Below, one piece after another: positions 43,297 to 52,296 of a stretch of 64,000 nucleotides of DNA (position 1 is the stretch's first letter; every line of letters starts with the position of its first letter). Made by a program: the position numbers and the translations under genes. Source of the DNA: Jeotgalibacillus aurantiacus (GTDB taxonomy: Bacteria; Bacillota; Bacilli; Bacillales; Jeotgalibacillaceae); NCBI RefSeq assembly GCF_020595125.1, contig NZ_JACNMS010000004.1:186001-250000 (forward strand), in the 5' to 3' direction. A model generated the notes under the pieces. It was not told the origin of the DNA and made no database searches. It saw only the letters and a program-made list of their open reading frames with translations.

Positions 43297-44559
43297 ATGA
43301 ATGGGTTAAAAATATCTATAACAATCGCCACTGCAGTTACACTCGTCACTATTTTTGTGATGTATCTTTATTACCCTGCAACCTACTCTAAGGCAACTAT
43401 CTCCTCCTTTTCATTAACAAAAGGATCCTATGACGAAATGAAGGATAATTTAACCAATCAGATAGCAGATTGGAAAAACAGCGGAGATATTACTGTTACA
43501 TATGAAAATGGATCATTTGCCGTACCGCGTTCATCATTTGAATTTAATTTAAGTGAAAGCTTTCAGACTATGAAAAACAGTTCAGAGACTCCCTGGTATG
43601 CGTTCTGGGACAGAAACGATGATGTGACTTTTCCGCTAACTGTTGAACTGGGTGACCTGCAAGCTCTTCAGGAATACGATCAGGTGATTGATGTAGATGT
43701 GACTGCCGGGATATTAAAGGAACACGCTTCCCGTCTGTCTTATGAAAATATAACGGCGGTATCAGCAGACGATGCTAATCAGCTCGGGGTTATTTCGTTT
43801 TTTTCTTTCAATACGCCTGATGCAAGGAAAGTAGCTGACATCATTCAGTCATTTGAAATAAGCGGTAAAACAACTTTTTCTTTTAATGAAACCTTTTCAT
43901 CAGCTGATGATCAGTCGCTGCAGGTTGCAGCGTCCTCACTGTATCAGGCTTTTCTAATGACGGATGCTGCAATTCTGGAGCGTCATACTATGTCAGAGCC
44001 GCCTGATTTTATTAAGGCCGGTATGGAAGCCTGGGTCTCATCTCAGATGAATCGGGACCTGAAGGTTTATCATCCTTTTTCCTTCCCAATGATCGTAAAA
44101 GCTGACGCAGCAGGTGATCAGCTTGAGATTCAGATCAGTATGGTCGGAGGCACTCAAAAATATCAGGTTGAAACAACACACAAACAATTTATTGAGCCAC
44201 GAGTCATTCAGCGCTACAACCCTCTTTTGAAGCCCGGACAAAAAGTGGAAATCAGTTCAGGGAAAGAGGGGTTCCAATCTGAAACGATGCGTTACAGTCT
44301 GATATCAGGGATTGATCCTGAAGTCATAACTACAAGTTTTTATCCACCTGTACCTGCTATTACTGAGGTTTCACCTGAACAGGCTATTCAGACGTCCGAA
44401 ACACCTGTTAACGCTGCACCTGCACAGGGCACAGTCAATGCAAGCCCGTCAACAGGAGAAACGCAGTCAGGTCCGGAAGCAGGTGAGGGTACAGCAGCTT
44501 CCCCGGCGGAACCTGATGAAGAAAAGGTCACAGTTAAACAACAGGATCCTCCTAAATAG
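43297..44559 (+). CDS. Membrane-anchored VanW-like protein
   Basis: 420 residues. An N-terminal signal anchor (ISITIATAVTLVTIFVMYLY) is followed by an extracellular part with segments typical of PG_binding_4/VanW-type proteins (KDNLTNQIADWKNSGDITVT; TTFSFNETFSSADDQSLQVA) and a low-complexity Pro/Ala/Thr/Glu tail (about 355-420). Function unknown; its place immediately before pilB suggests a surface role with the pilus. ATG 43297 is 5 bp after GGGTGA. GTG 43285 is in frame. Confidence 0.6.
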   Translation: MNGLKISITIATAVTLVTIFVMYLYYPATYSKATISSFSLTKGSYDEMKDNLTNQIADWKNSGDITVTYENGSFAVPRSSFEFNLSESFQTMKNSSETPWYAFWDRNDDVTFPLTVELGDLQALQEYDQVIDVDVTAGILKEHASRLSYENITAVSADDANQLGVISFFSFNTPDARKVADIIQSFEISGKTTFSFNETFSSADDQSLQVAASSLYQAFLMTDAAILERHTMSEPPDFIKAGMEAWVSSQMNRDLKVYHPFSFPMIVKADAAGDQLEIQISMVGGTQKYQVETTHKQFIEPRVIQRYNPLLKPGQKVEISSGKEGFQSETMRYSLISGIDPEVITTSFYPPVPAITEVSPEQAIQTSETPVNAAPAQGTVNASPSTGETQSGPEAGEGTAASPAEPDEEKVTVKQQDPPK

Positions 44560-44575
44560 GAAAGGTTGAGTAGTA

Positions 44576-46240
44576 ATGAGTATGGTAAATCGAAAGCGGC
44601 TTGGTGATCTTCTCACCGAGTCAGGAATGGTCACAGTTGAAGAAGTGAACAGAGCACTAAATGAAAAGTCACAGAACGAAAAGCTCGGTGACTGGCTGAT
44701 TAAAGAAAGCATTATTACGGAACGGCAACTGATCGAGGTCCTTGAATTTCAGCTTGGTATTCCACATGTTGAATTAAACAGATACAAAATCGATGTTGAT
44801 TTAATCCAGCTTATCCCGTCCGAACTGGCCAAGGAAAACCTGATTATCCCATTAAAAAAGGAAAGAAATAAACTTTTTGTCGCAATGGCCGACCCGATGG
44901 ATTATTTCGCCATAGAAGAATTGAGAATGGCAACGGGCTGTCAGATTGAACCGAGTATTGCGGCAAAAGACGATCTGAACCGTTATGTGGTGAAATTTTA
45001 TGATATCCAGAACTCAATGAATGAAGCACTCATGGACCTGGCTATGAATGAAAATGAATCAGAAGCCGATTTGACAAATCTTGATTCCCCGATCGTCCGG
45101 CTTGTCAATCAGATCATTGCAGGAGCAGCGGCTCAGCATTCAAGTGATATCCATTTTGATCCGCATGAAGATGAAGTGCTTGTCAGGTACAGAGTGGACG
45201 GCATGATGCAAACCGAACGATCCCTTCCGAAGCATATGCAGAATATTGTGATTGCAAGGTTGAAAATCATGGGGGGGCTGAACATTACAGAAAGCCGTAT
45301 TCCTCAGGATGGAAGAATCAAATCAGTGATCAATGACCATACGATTGATATCCGGATTTCTTCCCTTCCGACGATTTATGGTGAAAAAATCGTACTGAGA
45401 ATTCATGACCTGAATAATGCCCTTACCGACCTGTCCAAACTTGATTTCACTGACGAAAATTACGGTCTTTTTCTGAATATGATATCAAAGCCAAATGGAA
45501 TCGTATTAATTACAGGTCCTACCGGGTCCGGTAAGTCTTCCACACTTTATTCCGCCCTTCATCATTTAAACGAAGAATCGGTTAATATTCTGACCGTGGA
45601 AGATCCGGTTGAGTATCAATTGAAGGGTATTAATCAAATTCAGGTGAATGAAGAGATCGGATTTACGTTTGCTTCCGGTTTGAGGAGTATACTCCGCCAA
45701 GATCCTGATATCGTCATGTTAGGAGAAATCCGTGACCAGGAAACAGCTGAGATTGCGATCAGAGCCTCACTTACAGGACATCTTGTGTTAAGTACACTGC
45801 ACACGAACAGTTCGATTGAAACCGTTACCCGATTAATTGATATGGGCATTCAGCCGTTTCTGCTGTCCTCCTCACTAAGTGGAATTGTGGCTCAAAGGCT
45901 TGTGCGTAAAATCTGCCGTGACTGCAAAGAAGGTTATGTGCCGGATGAAAGAGAAAAAGCCCTTTTTGCAAAAGAAGGCGTGCACTACATTGAGCTATTC
46001 AGAGGAAAAGGGTGTTCGTCCTGTAACGGAACAGGCTATAAAGGGCGGATGGCGATTCATGAGGTGCTTGAAGTGGATGATCAACTGAAGGATCTGATCA
46101 CTAAAAAAGCGGGTTCGACCGCTATTAAAGCACATGCAGAACGTAAAAATACGCCCTTTCTTGTTAAAGACGGTCTGCAGAAAGCAGCCGACGGATTAAC
46201 GACATTGAAGGAAGTTCTCCGTGTCACAACATTATCGTAG
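44576..46240 (+). CDS. pilB: Type IV pilus assembly ATPase PilB
   Basis: Hexameric extension motor of the type IV pilus. 554 residues: N-terminal MshEN-like domain (RLGDLLTESGMVTVEEVNRA, then KLGDWLIKESIITERQL) and a GspE/PilB ATPase core with Walker A GPTGSGKSS, the Asp/His boxes and LGEIRDQETAEIA (Walker B). A tetracysteine zinc site is present (CRDCKEGY ... CSSCNGTGY). First gene of the pil operon, 16 bp after the VanW-like gene. Confidence 0.95.
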   Translation: MSMVNRKRLGDLLTESGMVTVEEVNRALNEKSQNEKLGDWLIKESIITERQLIEVLEFQLGIPHVELNRYKIDVDLIQLIPSELAKENLIIPLKKERNKLFVAMADPMDYFAIEELRMATGCQIEPSIAAKDDLNRYVVKFYDIQNSMNEALMDLAMNENESEADLTNLDSPIVRLVNQIIAGAAAQHSSDIHFDPHEDEVLVRYRVDGMMQTERSLPKHMQNIVIARLKIMGGLNITESRIPQDGRIKSVINDHTIDIRISSLPTIYGEKIVLRIHDLNNALTDLSKLDFTDENYGLFLNMISKPNGIVLITGPTGSGKSSTLYSALHHLNEESVNILTVEDPVEYQLKGINQIQVNEEIGFTFASGLRSILRQDPDIVMLGEIRDQETAEIAIRASLTGHLVLSTLHTNSSIETVTRLIDMGIQPFLLSSSLSGIVAQRLVRKICRDCKEGYVPDEREKALFAKEGVHYIELFRGKGCSSCNGTGYKGRMAIHEVLEVDDQLKDLITKKAGSTAIKAHAERKNTPFLVKDGLQKAADGLTTLKEVLRVTTLS

Positions 46241-46251
46241 GGTGGGTTAAC

Positions 46252-47298
46252 ATGAGTCACTATGAAATCGATGATCTACTGATCAAGGCATATAATCTTA
46301 AAGCTTCAGACCTGCATTTAACTGTGGCATCGCCTCCGATCTGCCGGTCAAACGGAGGTTTAAAGCCGCTCGGGGAAGCTACATTTATACCCGGAGATCT
46401 TCAGATTATAGCAAAACAGATGATCCCGGAGCACAGATATGAAGAATTTCTCCAAAAAGGTGAAATTGATTTCAGCTACAGTATCCAGAACGTATCAAGG
46501 TTCAGAGTGAATGTATATAAGCAGCGAAACTCTATTGCTATTGCGATCCGCATCATTACCAATATGATTCCGGATTTTACCGAATTGAAACTGCCGCCTG
46601 TGATCAGAGAGTTATGTACAAAACCGCAGGGGCTCATTCTCGTAACCGGCCCGACCGGATCCGGAAAATCCACGACGCTCGCCGCGATGATTGATTTCAT
46701 CAATAAGCATCAGTCAAAGCATATTATTACGCTTGAAGATCCGATTGAGTATTTACATAACCACCAGCAATCAATGGTTAATCAGCGTGAAGTGGGGCTT
46801 GACACACACACATTTGCCAACGGACTGCGGTCTGCGCTGCGTCAGGACCCTGACATCATTCTCGTAGGGGAAATGAGAGACCTTGAGACAATTTCCACGG
46901 CGATTACAGCTGCTGAAACCGGGCACCTCGTTCTCGCCACTCTGCATACGAGCGGAGCAGCTCAGACGATAGACCGGATTATTGATGTGTTTGAACCTCA
47001 CCAGCAGGGTCAGATCCGCACTCAGCTTGCCTCTGTTCTTCAGGCGGTCATTTCACAAAGGCTTTTTCCAAGTGCACGTGGAGACGGCAGGATAGCAGGG
47101 ATTGAAGTGTTGATCAACCTTCCTTCCGTTGCAAACCTGATACGGAGTGAAAAAACCCACCAGATCGCAAATGTCATTCAGACTGGACGGTCTCATGGCA
47201 TGCAGTCGATGACAATGGCCATCCAGCAGCTTGTTCAATCCGGACAGGTTGATTATAAAGAAGTGCAGGCTTTCCTGACCGCAGGTGATTACACATGA
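46252..47298 (+). CDS. pilT: Twitching motility ATPase PilT
   Basis: Retraction motor. 348 residues with Walker A GPTGSGKSTTLA, Walker B ILVGEMRDLETI, and the C-terminal retraction signature ANLIRSEKTHQI corresponding to AIRNLIRE. Presence of PilT means pili here are expected to retract (twitching or DNA uptake). 4-bp overlap with pilC. Confidence 0.95.
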   Translation: MSHYEIDDLLIKAYNLKASDLHLTVASPPICRSNGGLKPLGEATFIPGDLQIIAKQMIPEHRYEEFLQKGEIDFSYSIQNVSRFRVNVYKQRNSIAIAIRIITNMIPDFTELKLPPVIRELCTKPQGLILVTGPTGSGKSTTLAAMIDFINKHQSKHIITLEDPIEYLHNHQQSMVNQREVGLDTHTFANGLRSALRQDPDIILVGEMRDLETISTAITAAETGHLVLATLHTSGAAQTIDRIIDVFEPHQQGQIRTQLASVLQAVISQRLFPSARGDGRIAGIEVLINLPSVANLIRSEKTHQIANVIQTGRSHGMQSMTMAIQQLVQSGQVDYKEVQAFLTAGDYT

Positions 47299-48500
47299 CG
47301 GTATATAAATATACCGGACGTACCTCAAAAGGTGTGCTGAAAAAAGGAACGATTGATTCAATCAGTGAACAGGACGCAAAAATTAAGCTGAGAGAACAGG
47401 GGATCAACGCCAGGGAAATAAAGCCTTCCAACAGTATTTTGCACAAGGAGATCTATCTGATTCCGCCGGTCAGTCAGAAGGATTTTGTTCTTTTCTGCCG
47501 GCAGTTTGCAACGCTGATCAAGGCAGGGATTTCGATTGTTGAATCAACCGGAATCCTGGCCAATCAGGTCTCAGGAAAAGTGCTAAAAAAAACGTTGTGG
47601 CTCGTAAAGGATGAAATACAGTCCGGCACTCCTTTTTCAATGGCTGTTGCCAAATATCCAAAAGTGTTCCCTCCGATTTTTATCAACCTTATCCGGGCTG
47701 GAGAGGCAACAGGGCGCATGGATGAAACGCTTGAACGGCTGGCGTCCTATTTTGAAAAACAATACACGTTAAAGAAAAAAGTTCAGTCAGCCCTCGCCTA
47801 TCCGGTTCTGTTATCTATTCTGACGGTCGGGGTTGTCATTTTCCTCATGACCACAATTGTTCCGAGATTCACCGTCATGTTTGAACAGGCAGGGAGTGAA
47901 CTGCCTGCTATAACAGCTTTTATATTATCGATCAGTGAGTTTATTCAATCGTTCTGGTGGCTCTTGGTCATCATTCTGGTCGTGGTTGTCGGAGGTTCTG
48001 TCTATTTGTATCAGTCCAATCCATCTGTAAGATATTATGTCTCAGCTTTTATCATCCGTATTCCGCTGTTTGGACCGCTTTTACAAAAAGCACTTATAGC
48101 AAGAATGGCAAGAACATTATCATCACTGTTTTCAAGCTCTGTCCCCATCTTACAGGCAATTTCCATTGTGCAAAGGGTCGTCAACAATCCGCCAATGGAA
48201 AAGGTGTTAGCAGAAGCCCGTACGAATCTTGAATCCGGCGGAAGGCTTTCAGAGCCCTTTGAAAAAAGCTGGCTGTTTCCACCTCTCGTTCATCAGATGA
48301 CTGCAATCGGTGAAAAAACAGGGTCACTTGATTTTATGCTTGAAAACATCGCTTCTTTTTACGAAGCAGAAGTAGACAGAAGTGTTGACACGCTTAAAAC
48401 GCTCATTGAGCCAATCATGATCGTGATCCTGGCAGCAGTGGTCGGAACCATCGTGCTCGCCATCATGATACCGCTATTCAGCTTATACAATCAGATCTGA
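47295..48500 (+). CDS. pilC: Type IV pilus inner-membrane platform protein PilC
   Basis: Polytopic platform protein of the GspF/PilC family, 401 residues. Two homologous cytoplasmic helical domains, each with the family block (FCRQFATLIKAGISIVES and MARTLSSLFSSSVPILQA), and three membrane segments. Start coupled to pilT by ATGA. Confidence 0.95.
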   Translation: MTVYKYTGRTSKGVLKKGTIDSISEQDAKIKLREQGINAREIKPSNSILHKEIYLIPPVSQKDFVLFCRQFATLIKAGISIVESTGILANQVSGKVLKKTLWLVKDEIQSGTPFSMAVAKYPKVFPPIFINLIRAGEATGRMDETLERLASYFEKQYTLKKKVQSALAYPVLLSILTVGVVIFLMTTIVPRFTVMFEQAGSELPAITAFILSISEFIQSFWWLLVIILVVVVGGSVYLYQSNPSVRYYVSAFIIRIPLFGPLLQKALIARMARTLSSLFSSSVPILQAISIVQRVVNNPPMEKVLAEARTNLESGGRLSEPFEKSWLFPPLVHQMTAIGEKTGSLDFMLENIASFYEAEVDRSVDTLKTLIEPIMIVILAAVVGTIVLAIMIPLFSLYNQI

Positions 48501-48515
48501 TCTGAATCTCATTTT

Positions 48516-48593
48516 AAGGAGGTGAACCTGCTTTTCAAGGTCAACGGGATTTACTCTATGAATCTTTTAAAAATGTTGGAGGGGAAATTATGA
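48516..48593 (+). promoter_or_regulatory. Strong RBS and possible leader peptide before pilin
   Basis: A perfect AAGGAGGTGA (48516-48525) has no standard start after it. A frame starting with CTG at 48528 runs 21 codons (internal ATG at 48558) and stops at TGA overlapping the pilin ATG (ATGA). It may be a coupled leader peptide that controls pilin translation. Confidence 0.35.
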
Positions 48594-48982
48594 GAAAAAT
48601 GTTTAAAACAATTAAAAACCAAAAAGGACTTACACTGGTCGAGCTGCTTGCAGTACTCGTCATTCTAGCCATCATCGCAGCCATTGCCGTACCAATTATT
48701 ACAGGAATCATTGACGATTCACAAGAACGAGCAGACGCAGCAGAAGCACTAAACGTTATTCAGGCAGCAAAACTGGCTGAAAGTGCAGGCGGGTTGGATT
48801 GTGCTGCTACGGTTTCTCCTGCTGAATGTACATCGGCAGCACTTACAGCTTATATTGATGGAGTTACATTTACATCGGTTACATTTGACGCAAACGGATT
48901 ATATACAATCAATGATTATGAAGATTCAAATAATGTTTTACAAGATTATGATGAAGATGAAATAGCTGCAATCTTAGACTGA
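48590..48982 (+). CDS. pilA: Type IV major pilin
   Basis: Prepilin of 130 residues with a class III signal: short basic leader, cleavage after Gly in NQKG-LTLVELLAVLVILA, with Glu5 of the mature form and a 20-residue hydrophobic stalk helix. The globular part has two cysteines (GGLDC ... PAEC), a probable disulfide, and a very acidic tail (DYDEDEIAAILD). GGAGGGG precedes ATG. It is the only pilin seen in the locus and would be processed by the PilD encoded downstream. Confidence 0.93.
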   Translation: MRKMFKTIKNQKGLTLVELLAVLVILAIIAAIAVPIITGIIDDSQERADAAEALNVIQAAKLAESAGGLDCAATVSPAECTSAALTAYIDGVTFTSVTFDANGLYTINDYEDSNNVLQDYDEDEIAAILD

Positions 48983-49047
48983 TTTTAAAACACTTAATAG
49001 TAGTATGAGTATTATAGAATTTAATTCTTTGAGGTCAATGCTTTAAA

Positions 49048-49162
49048 GTGCCGGGGACATCCGCAGACTCCTGCGGCGGAGGAGCGACAGGTGAGACAGC
49101 GCAGCGCGAAGCGCAAGCTGGCTCACCGCGCGGCCGCGGAAAGCGGAGGATGTCCCCGGCAC
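49048..49162 (+). repeat. Dispersed structured repeat, copy 3
   Basis: 115-bp copy with the same 15-bp terminal stem as copy 2 and an inner stem GCGC-GAA-GCGC (GTGC-GAA-GCAC in copy 2). It lies between pilA and pilM. A frame for pilM opens inside it at GTG 49048, but this is not the true start. Confidence 0.9.
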
Positions 49163-49206
49163 GGTTCTCAGAAACACACCTAACTCGTCAGACAGGAGCG
49201 AATCAC

Positions 49207-50196
49207 ATGATTTTTCAAAAGAAAAAAACAGTCAGCATATTGATCCAGGATTACGTCATCAGACTCGCGATGACGGATAAACAAACATCCGGATCCATAG
49301 AAATCATCGAAAAAGTGATTCCCTCCGGTCTGATCGAAGAAGGTCAAATAACGGATGAATCGGGTTTTTATGATTTTTTTAAAAAAATTGTAGAGGAATG
49401 GGGCATAAAAAAACATAAAGTGCGTTTTTTTGTTCCCGATTCCTCTGTCCTGATGAAACCCGTTTCCGTTCCAGCAGGGTTGAAGGGAACGGCAATCAGT
49501 GAACATTTCATGATGGAGACCGGACAGTCAATCCATTTTCCCTTTGAAAATCCTCTGATTGATGTCATCCGCCTGGATTCACAGAGCAGAAGTGAGCCGG
49601 ATGAAGTGCCGGGTATATTATTTGCTTCTCCGGAAGAGGATGTACAAACGTTTACCAATGTATTTGAAGATGTGAAGTTAATTCCGGAAGCGGCAGAAGT
49701 GAAAGCACTCGCTCTGCACCGCCTGCTTTTCTCTATGAATGCACTCGACACCAGCAGGACATATTTAATCAGTGACTGGTCAGTCAACGGATTGAATATT
49801 ACGATCTTTTCAAATGGAATTATTGACTTTATGAGATATCAACCGATTGAAACGATGCTTGGGAACTGGGAAATTGAGCAGGACGGTAAACAAGTTCATA
49901 TCAGGTTGCCCGGCGATTCATTTTTATATGAGCAGCAGCTTGAGGACCGCATTACCGAATTGGAAAGACTGATGAATTTCTATCGTTTCTCATTACATAA
50001 AGGTGAAAAATCAGTTGATGAGCTGATTATTTCAGGAGATAATCCCTTTCTTGAATGGATTATGGAAAAAGTGAATGAACGTTATGAGATTCCTGTGCAA
50101 ATGATCAATCATCAGCGACTGCTGCCTCACTTTCAGGGAATGGAAGCGAAGCATGCCGCGTTGCTTGGACTTTTTTTGAAAGGAGCAACCCGCTGA
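49207..50196 (+). CDS. pilM: Type IV pilus assembly protein PilM
   Basis: Actin-like cytoplasmic protein that binds the PilN N terminus. 329 residues with VSILIQDYVIRLAMTD at the start and FSLHKGEKSVDELIISGDNPFL near the end. ACAGGAG precedes ATG 49207. The longer frame running into the repeat element is rejected. Sequence similarity of this family is low, but the pilM-pilN-pilO-pilD order supports it. Confidence 0.85.
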   Translation: MIFQKKKTVSILIQDYVIRLAMTDKQTSGSIEIIEKVIPSGLIEEGQITDESGFYDFFKKIVEEWGIKKHKVRFFVPDSSVLMKPVSVPAGLKGTAISEHFMMETGQSIHFPFENPLIDVIRLDSQSRSEPDEVPGILFASPEEDVQTFTNVFEDVKLIPEAAEVKALALHRLLFSMNALDTSRTYLISDWSVNGLNITIFSNGIIDFMRYQPIETMLGNWEIEQDGKQVHIRLPGDSFLYEQQLEDRITELERLMNFYRFSLHKGEKSVDELIISGDNPFLEWIMEKVNERYEIPVQMINHQRLLPHFQGMEAKHAALLGLFLKGATR

Positions 50197-50763
50197 ATGA
50201 TTCATGAAATTAACCTTTTACCAAGAAAAGAACCTGCCATAACAGCCAAAAAACTGATTTTAATCATTGCTGCTGCTGTTTGGTTGCTCGTCATGACCTT
50301 ATTGCTTGTCAATTATTTTTCTTATAAATCCGATATTCTTATGCTTAATTCCGAACAGACTAGACTGACCACAGAGCTGGCGCTGTTAAATTCAGCTGAA
50401 CCTGATACGTTAACTGAGGATTCCACTTATTCAACTGCATTAATCGAGGCAGAGACACAGGATAATGAGGTGTCTGTATATTTAAAAGAGTTAGTACGTT
50501 ATTTGCCGGAGAAAGGATATCTTGTGCAATTCGAATGGAATGAAGATCTTTTAGTTGTTCAACATCAGTTTGAAACGCTTAATCATGCTACCTCATACAT
50601 AAGCGGAATAAAAGGGTCTGAAAAGTTTTCAAACGTAGCGGTGGAGAAATTGGAATCTTATTTCCCGGGTAATGAGCCGGAAGGTTTTAAAGAAATTCCA
50701 AGATATTTAGTAACACTGCATCTTACTGTTCTTGAGGAGGAGAAAACAGATGGAGCTGAGTAA
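50197..50763 (+). CDS. pilN: Type IV pilus assembly protein PilN
   Basis: 188 residues starting MIHEINLLPRKE, the conserved PilN N-terminal motif that docks on PilM, then one membrane helix (LILIIAAAVWLLVMTLLLVN), a coiled coil and a ferredoxin-like periplasm-side domain. Starts directly after the pilM stop. Confidence 0.88.
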   Translation: MIHEINLLPRKEPAITAKKLILIIAAAVWLLVMTLLLVNYFSYKSDILMLNSEQTRLTTELALLNSAEPDTLTEDSTYSTALIEAETQDNEVSVYLKELVRYLPEKGYLVQFEWNEDLLVVQHQFETLNHATSYISGIKGSEKFSNVAVEKLESYFPGNEPEGFKEIPRYLVTLHLTVLEEEKTDGAE

Positions 50764-51418
50764 AAAAGAAACCATCGTCATCATTTTAATTTTTCTTCTC
50801 TTTCTTCAATTAATCGTTTTTTGGCTGTTTTTTGTCCGTCCGCTTAATGAAGAAGCAGATAGACTGTCTGAACAAGTGGAAGACATGGAGGATCAGGTGG
50901 CGTTGAAAGGGCTTGAAATTCAGCCGGCTGACCAGAATCAAAATAGACCGCCTGTATCCATTAATAACAGGTTCCCCGTTACGCCTTCAGAAGAGCAGCT
51001 ATTGCTGGGGATGCAGCAGGCAGAATTAATAAGTAACACGAGGCTTGAGACAGTTGATTTTGTGTTGGAGGATCCTGAGCTTGCCGGGCTGAATAGTGAG
51101 GAGGATTCTTCAGACCTTATTGATGGGGTAGTGCCGGATGACGATGTGACGGATTCACAGGAAGAAGATGAGCTTTTTAATCAAATGAATGGATATGAGC
51201 AGTTGACGTTTGAATCTGTTGTTTCAGCAGGTGATTACACGAGCCTCCTGTTATTCATAGAGGAGATGGAGAGACTCGAAAGGTTCATTCGCTTTAACGA
51301 ACTTTATTTCACCCAGTCAACCTTGGAAGATATGCTTGTAAATGATTTGGATGAACCGATCATTTCATTGGAAATGGAAGTCTCCACTTATTATTACGGA
51401 AATGAACCTGACCGGTAA
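50750..51418 (+). CDS. pilO: Type IV pilus assembly protein PilO
   Basis: 222 residues with one N-terminal membrane helix (TIVIILIFLLFLQLIVFWLFF), a coiled coil (LNEEADRLSEQVEDMEDQV) and a C-terminal ferredoxin-like fold after an acidic insert. ATG 50750 follows GAGGAGGAG and overlaps pilN by 14 bp. Partner of PilN in the alignment complex. Confidence 0.82.
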   Translation: MELSKKETIVIILIFLLFLQLIVFWLFFVRPLNEEADRLSEQVEDMEDQVALKGLEIQPADQNQNRPPVSINNRFPVTPSEEQLLLGMQQAELISNTRLETVDFVLEDPELAGLNSEEDSSDLIDGVVPDDDVTDSQEEDELFNQMNGYEQLTFESVVSAGDYTSLLLFIEEMERLERFIRFNELYFTQSTLEDMLVNDLDEPIISLEMEVSTYYYGNEPDR

Positions 51419-51431
51419 AGGGGGCAAGTGA

Positions 51432-52190
51432 ATGACAATACTATTTACAGGTTATTTTACGGTCCTTGGGTTAATTTTCGGTTCGTTTTTTAATGTAGCC
51501 GGACTTCGGATTCCGAAGAAACAATCGATCGTTTCGCCCGGTTCCAGCTGTCCGGTTTGCAGACATAAACTGAGATGGTTTGAGCTCATTCCTTTTTTTT
51601 CGTACTTGATTCAAAAAGGGGTTTGCCGATCCTGCGGAACACATATTTCCGCGATTTATCCGGTGATGGAGCTGATCACGGGCATAAGCTTTGGTTATGC
51701 CTTTTATACACTTGGATTTTCACCCGAACTGGCAGTAGCGTTGGTTTTTATTTCTTTGTTAGTCATCATTTCTGTTTCTGATATGGCCTATATGCTCATC
51801 CCTGACAAAATCCTGCTGTTTTTTGCTGGAATCCTCATACCTTTGAGATTAATCGTTACCCTTAATCCATGGTGGGATGCACTTGCAGGGGCGGCGGCAG
51901 GTTTTGGCCTGTTGTTTTTCATTGCGATTTTATCAAAAGGAGGCATGGGCGGCGGTGACATTAAGCTGTATGGTGTTATCGGTCTTGTACTTGGTGTGAA
52001 GCTGACGCTGCTTTCGTTCTTTTTCGCTACGCTAATTGGAACAGTCGCAGGGTTGTTTATGATTGTGATCAAAAAGAAATCCAGAAAAGAGCCTGTTCCA
52101 TTCGGCCCTTCGATTGCAGCAGGCTCACTTATTGCTTATTTTTTTGGAGAGGACCTCATTCGCTGGTACTTTTCAAATTTCATCATGTAA
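51432..52190 (+). CDS. pilD: Prepilin peptidase PilD/ComC
   Basis: Membrane aspartic protease and N-methylase that processes prepilins. 252 residues with the zinc tetracysteine CPVCRHKL ... CRSCG and both catalytic aspartates: VSDMAYMLIPD and GGGDIKLYG. Seven to eight membrane segments. In B. subtilis comC occupies this same position before spoIIB. Confidence 0.95.
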   Translation: MTILFTGYFTVLGLIFGSFFNVAGLRIPKKQSIVSPGSSCPVCRHKLRWFELIPFFSYLIQKGVCRSCGTHISAIYPVMELITGISFGYAFYTLGFSPELAVALVFISLLVIISVSDMAYMLIPDKILLFFAGILIPLRLIVTLNPWWDALAGAAAGFGLLFFIAILSKGGMGGGDIKLYGVIGLVLGVKLTLLSFFFATLIGTVAGLFMIVIKKKSRKEPVPFGPSIAAGSLIAYFFGEDLIRWYFSNFIM

Positions 52191-52212
52191 TCGAATACTG
52201 TCATATAGTTTT

Positions 52213-52246
52213 AAGAACAGGACGACACGAGTCTTGTTCTTTTTTA
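52213..52246 (+). terminator. Terminator after pilD
   Basis: AAGAACAGGAC / GTCTTGTTCTT stem, short loop, T run. Confidence 0.85.
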
Positions 52247-52296
52247 TTTTTTGCATGGTAGGCTCTTGAATACATGGAATAAAAGGAGCTGCTCAT

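Noticed and set aside
49048-49206. N-terminal extension of pilM starting at GTG 49048
   Set aside because: The extension is encoded by the dispersed repeat; ATG 49207 has a proper ribosome-binding site and matches PilM starts.
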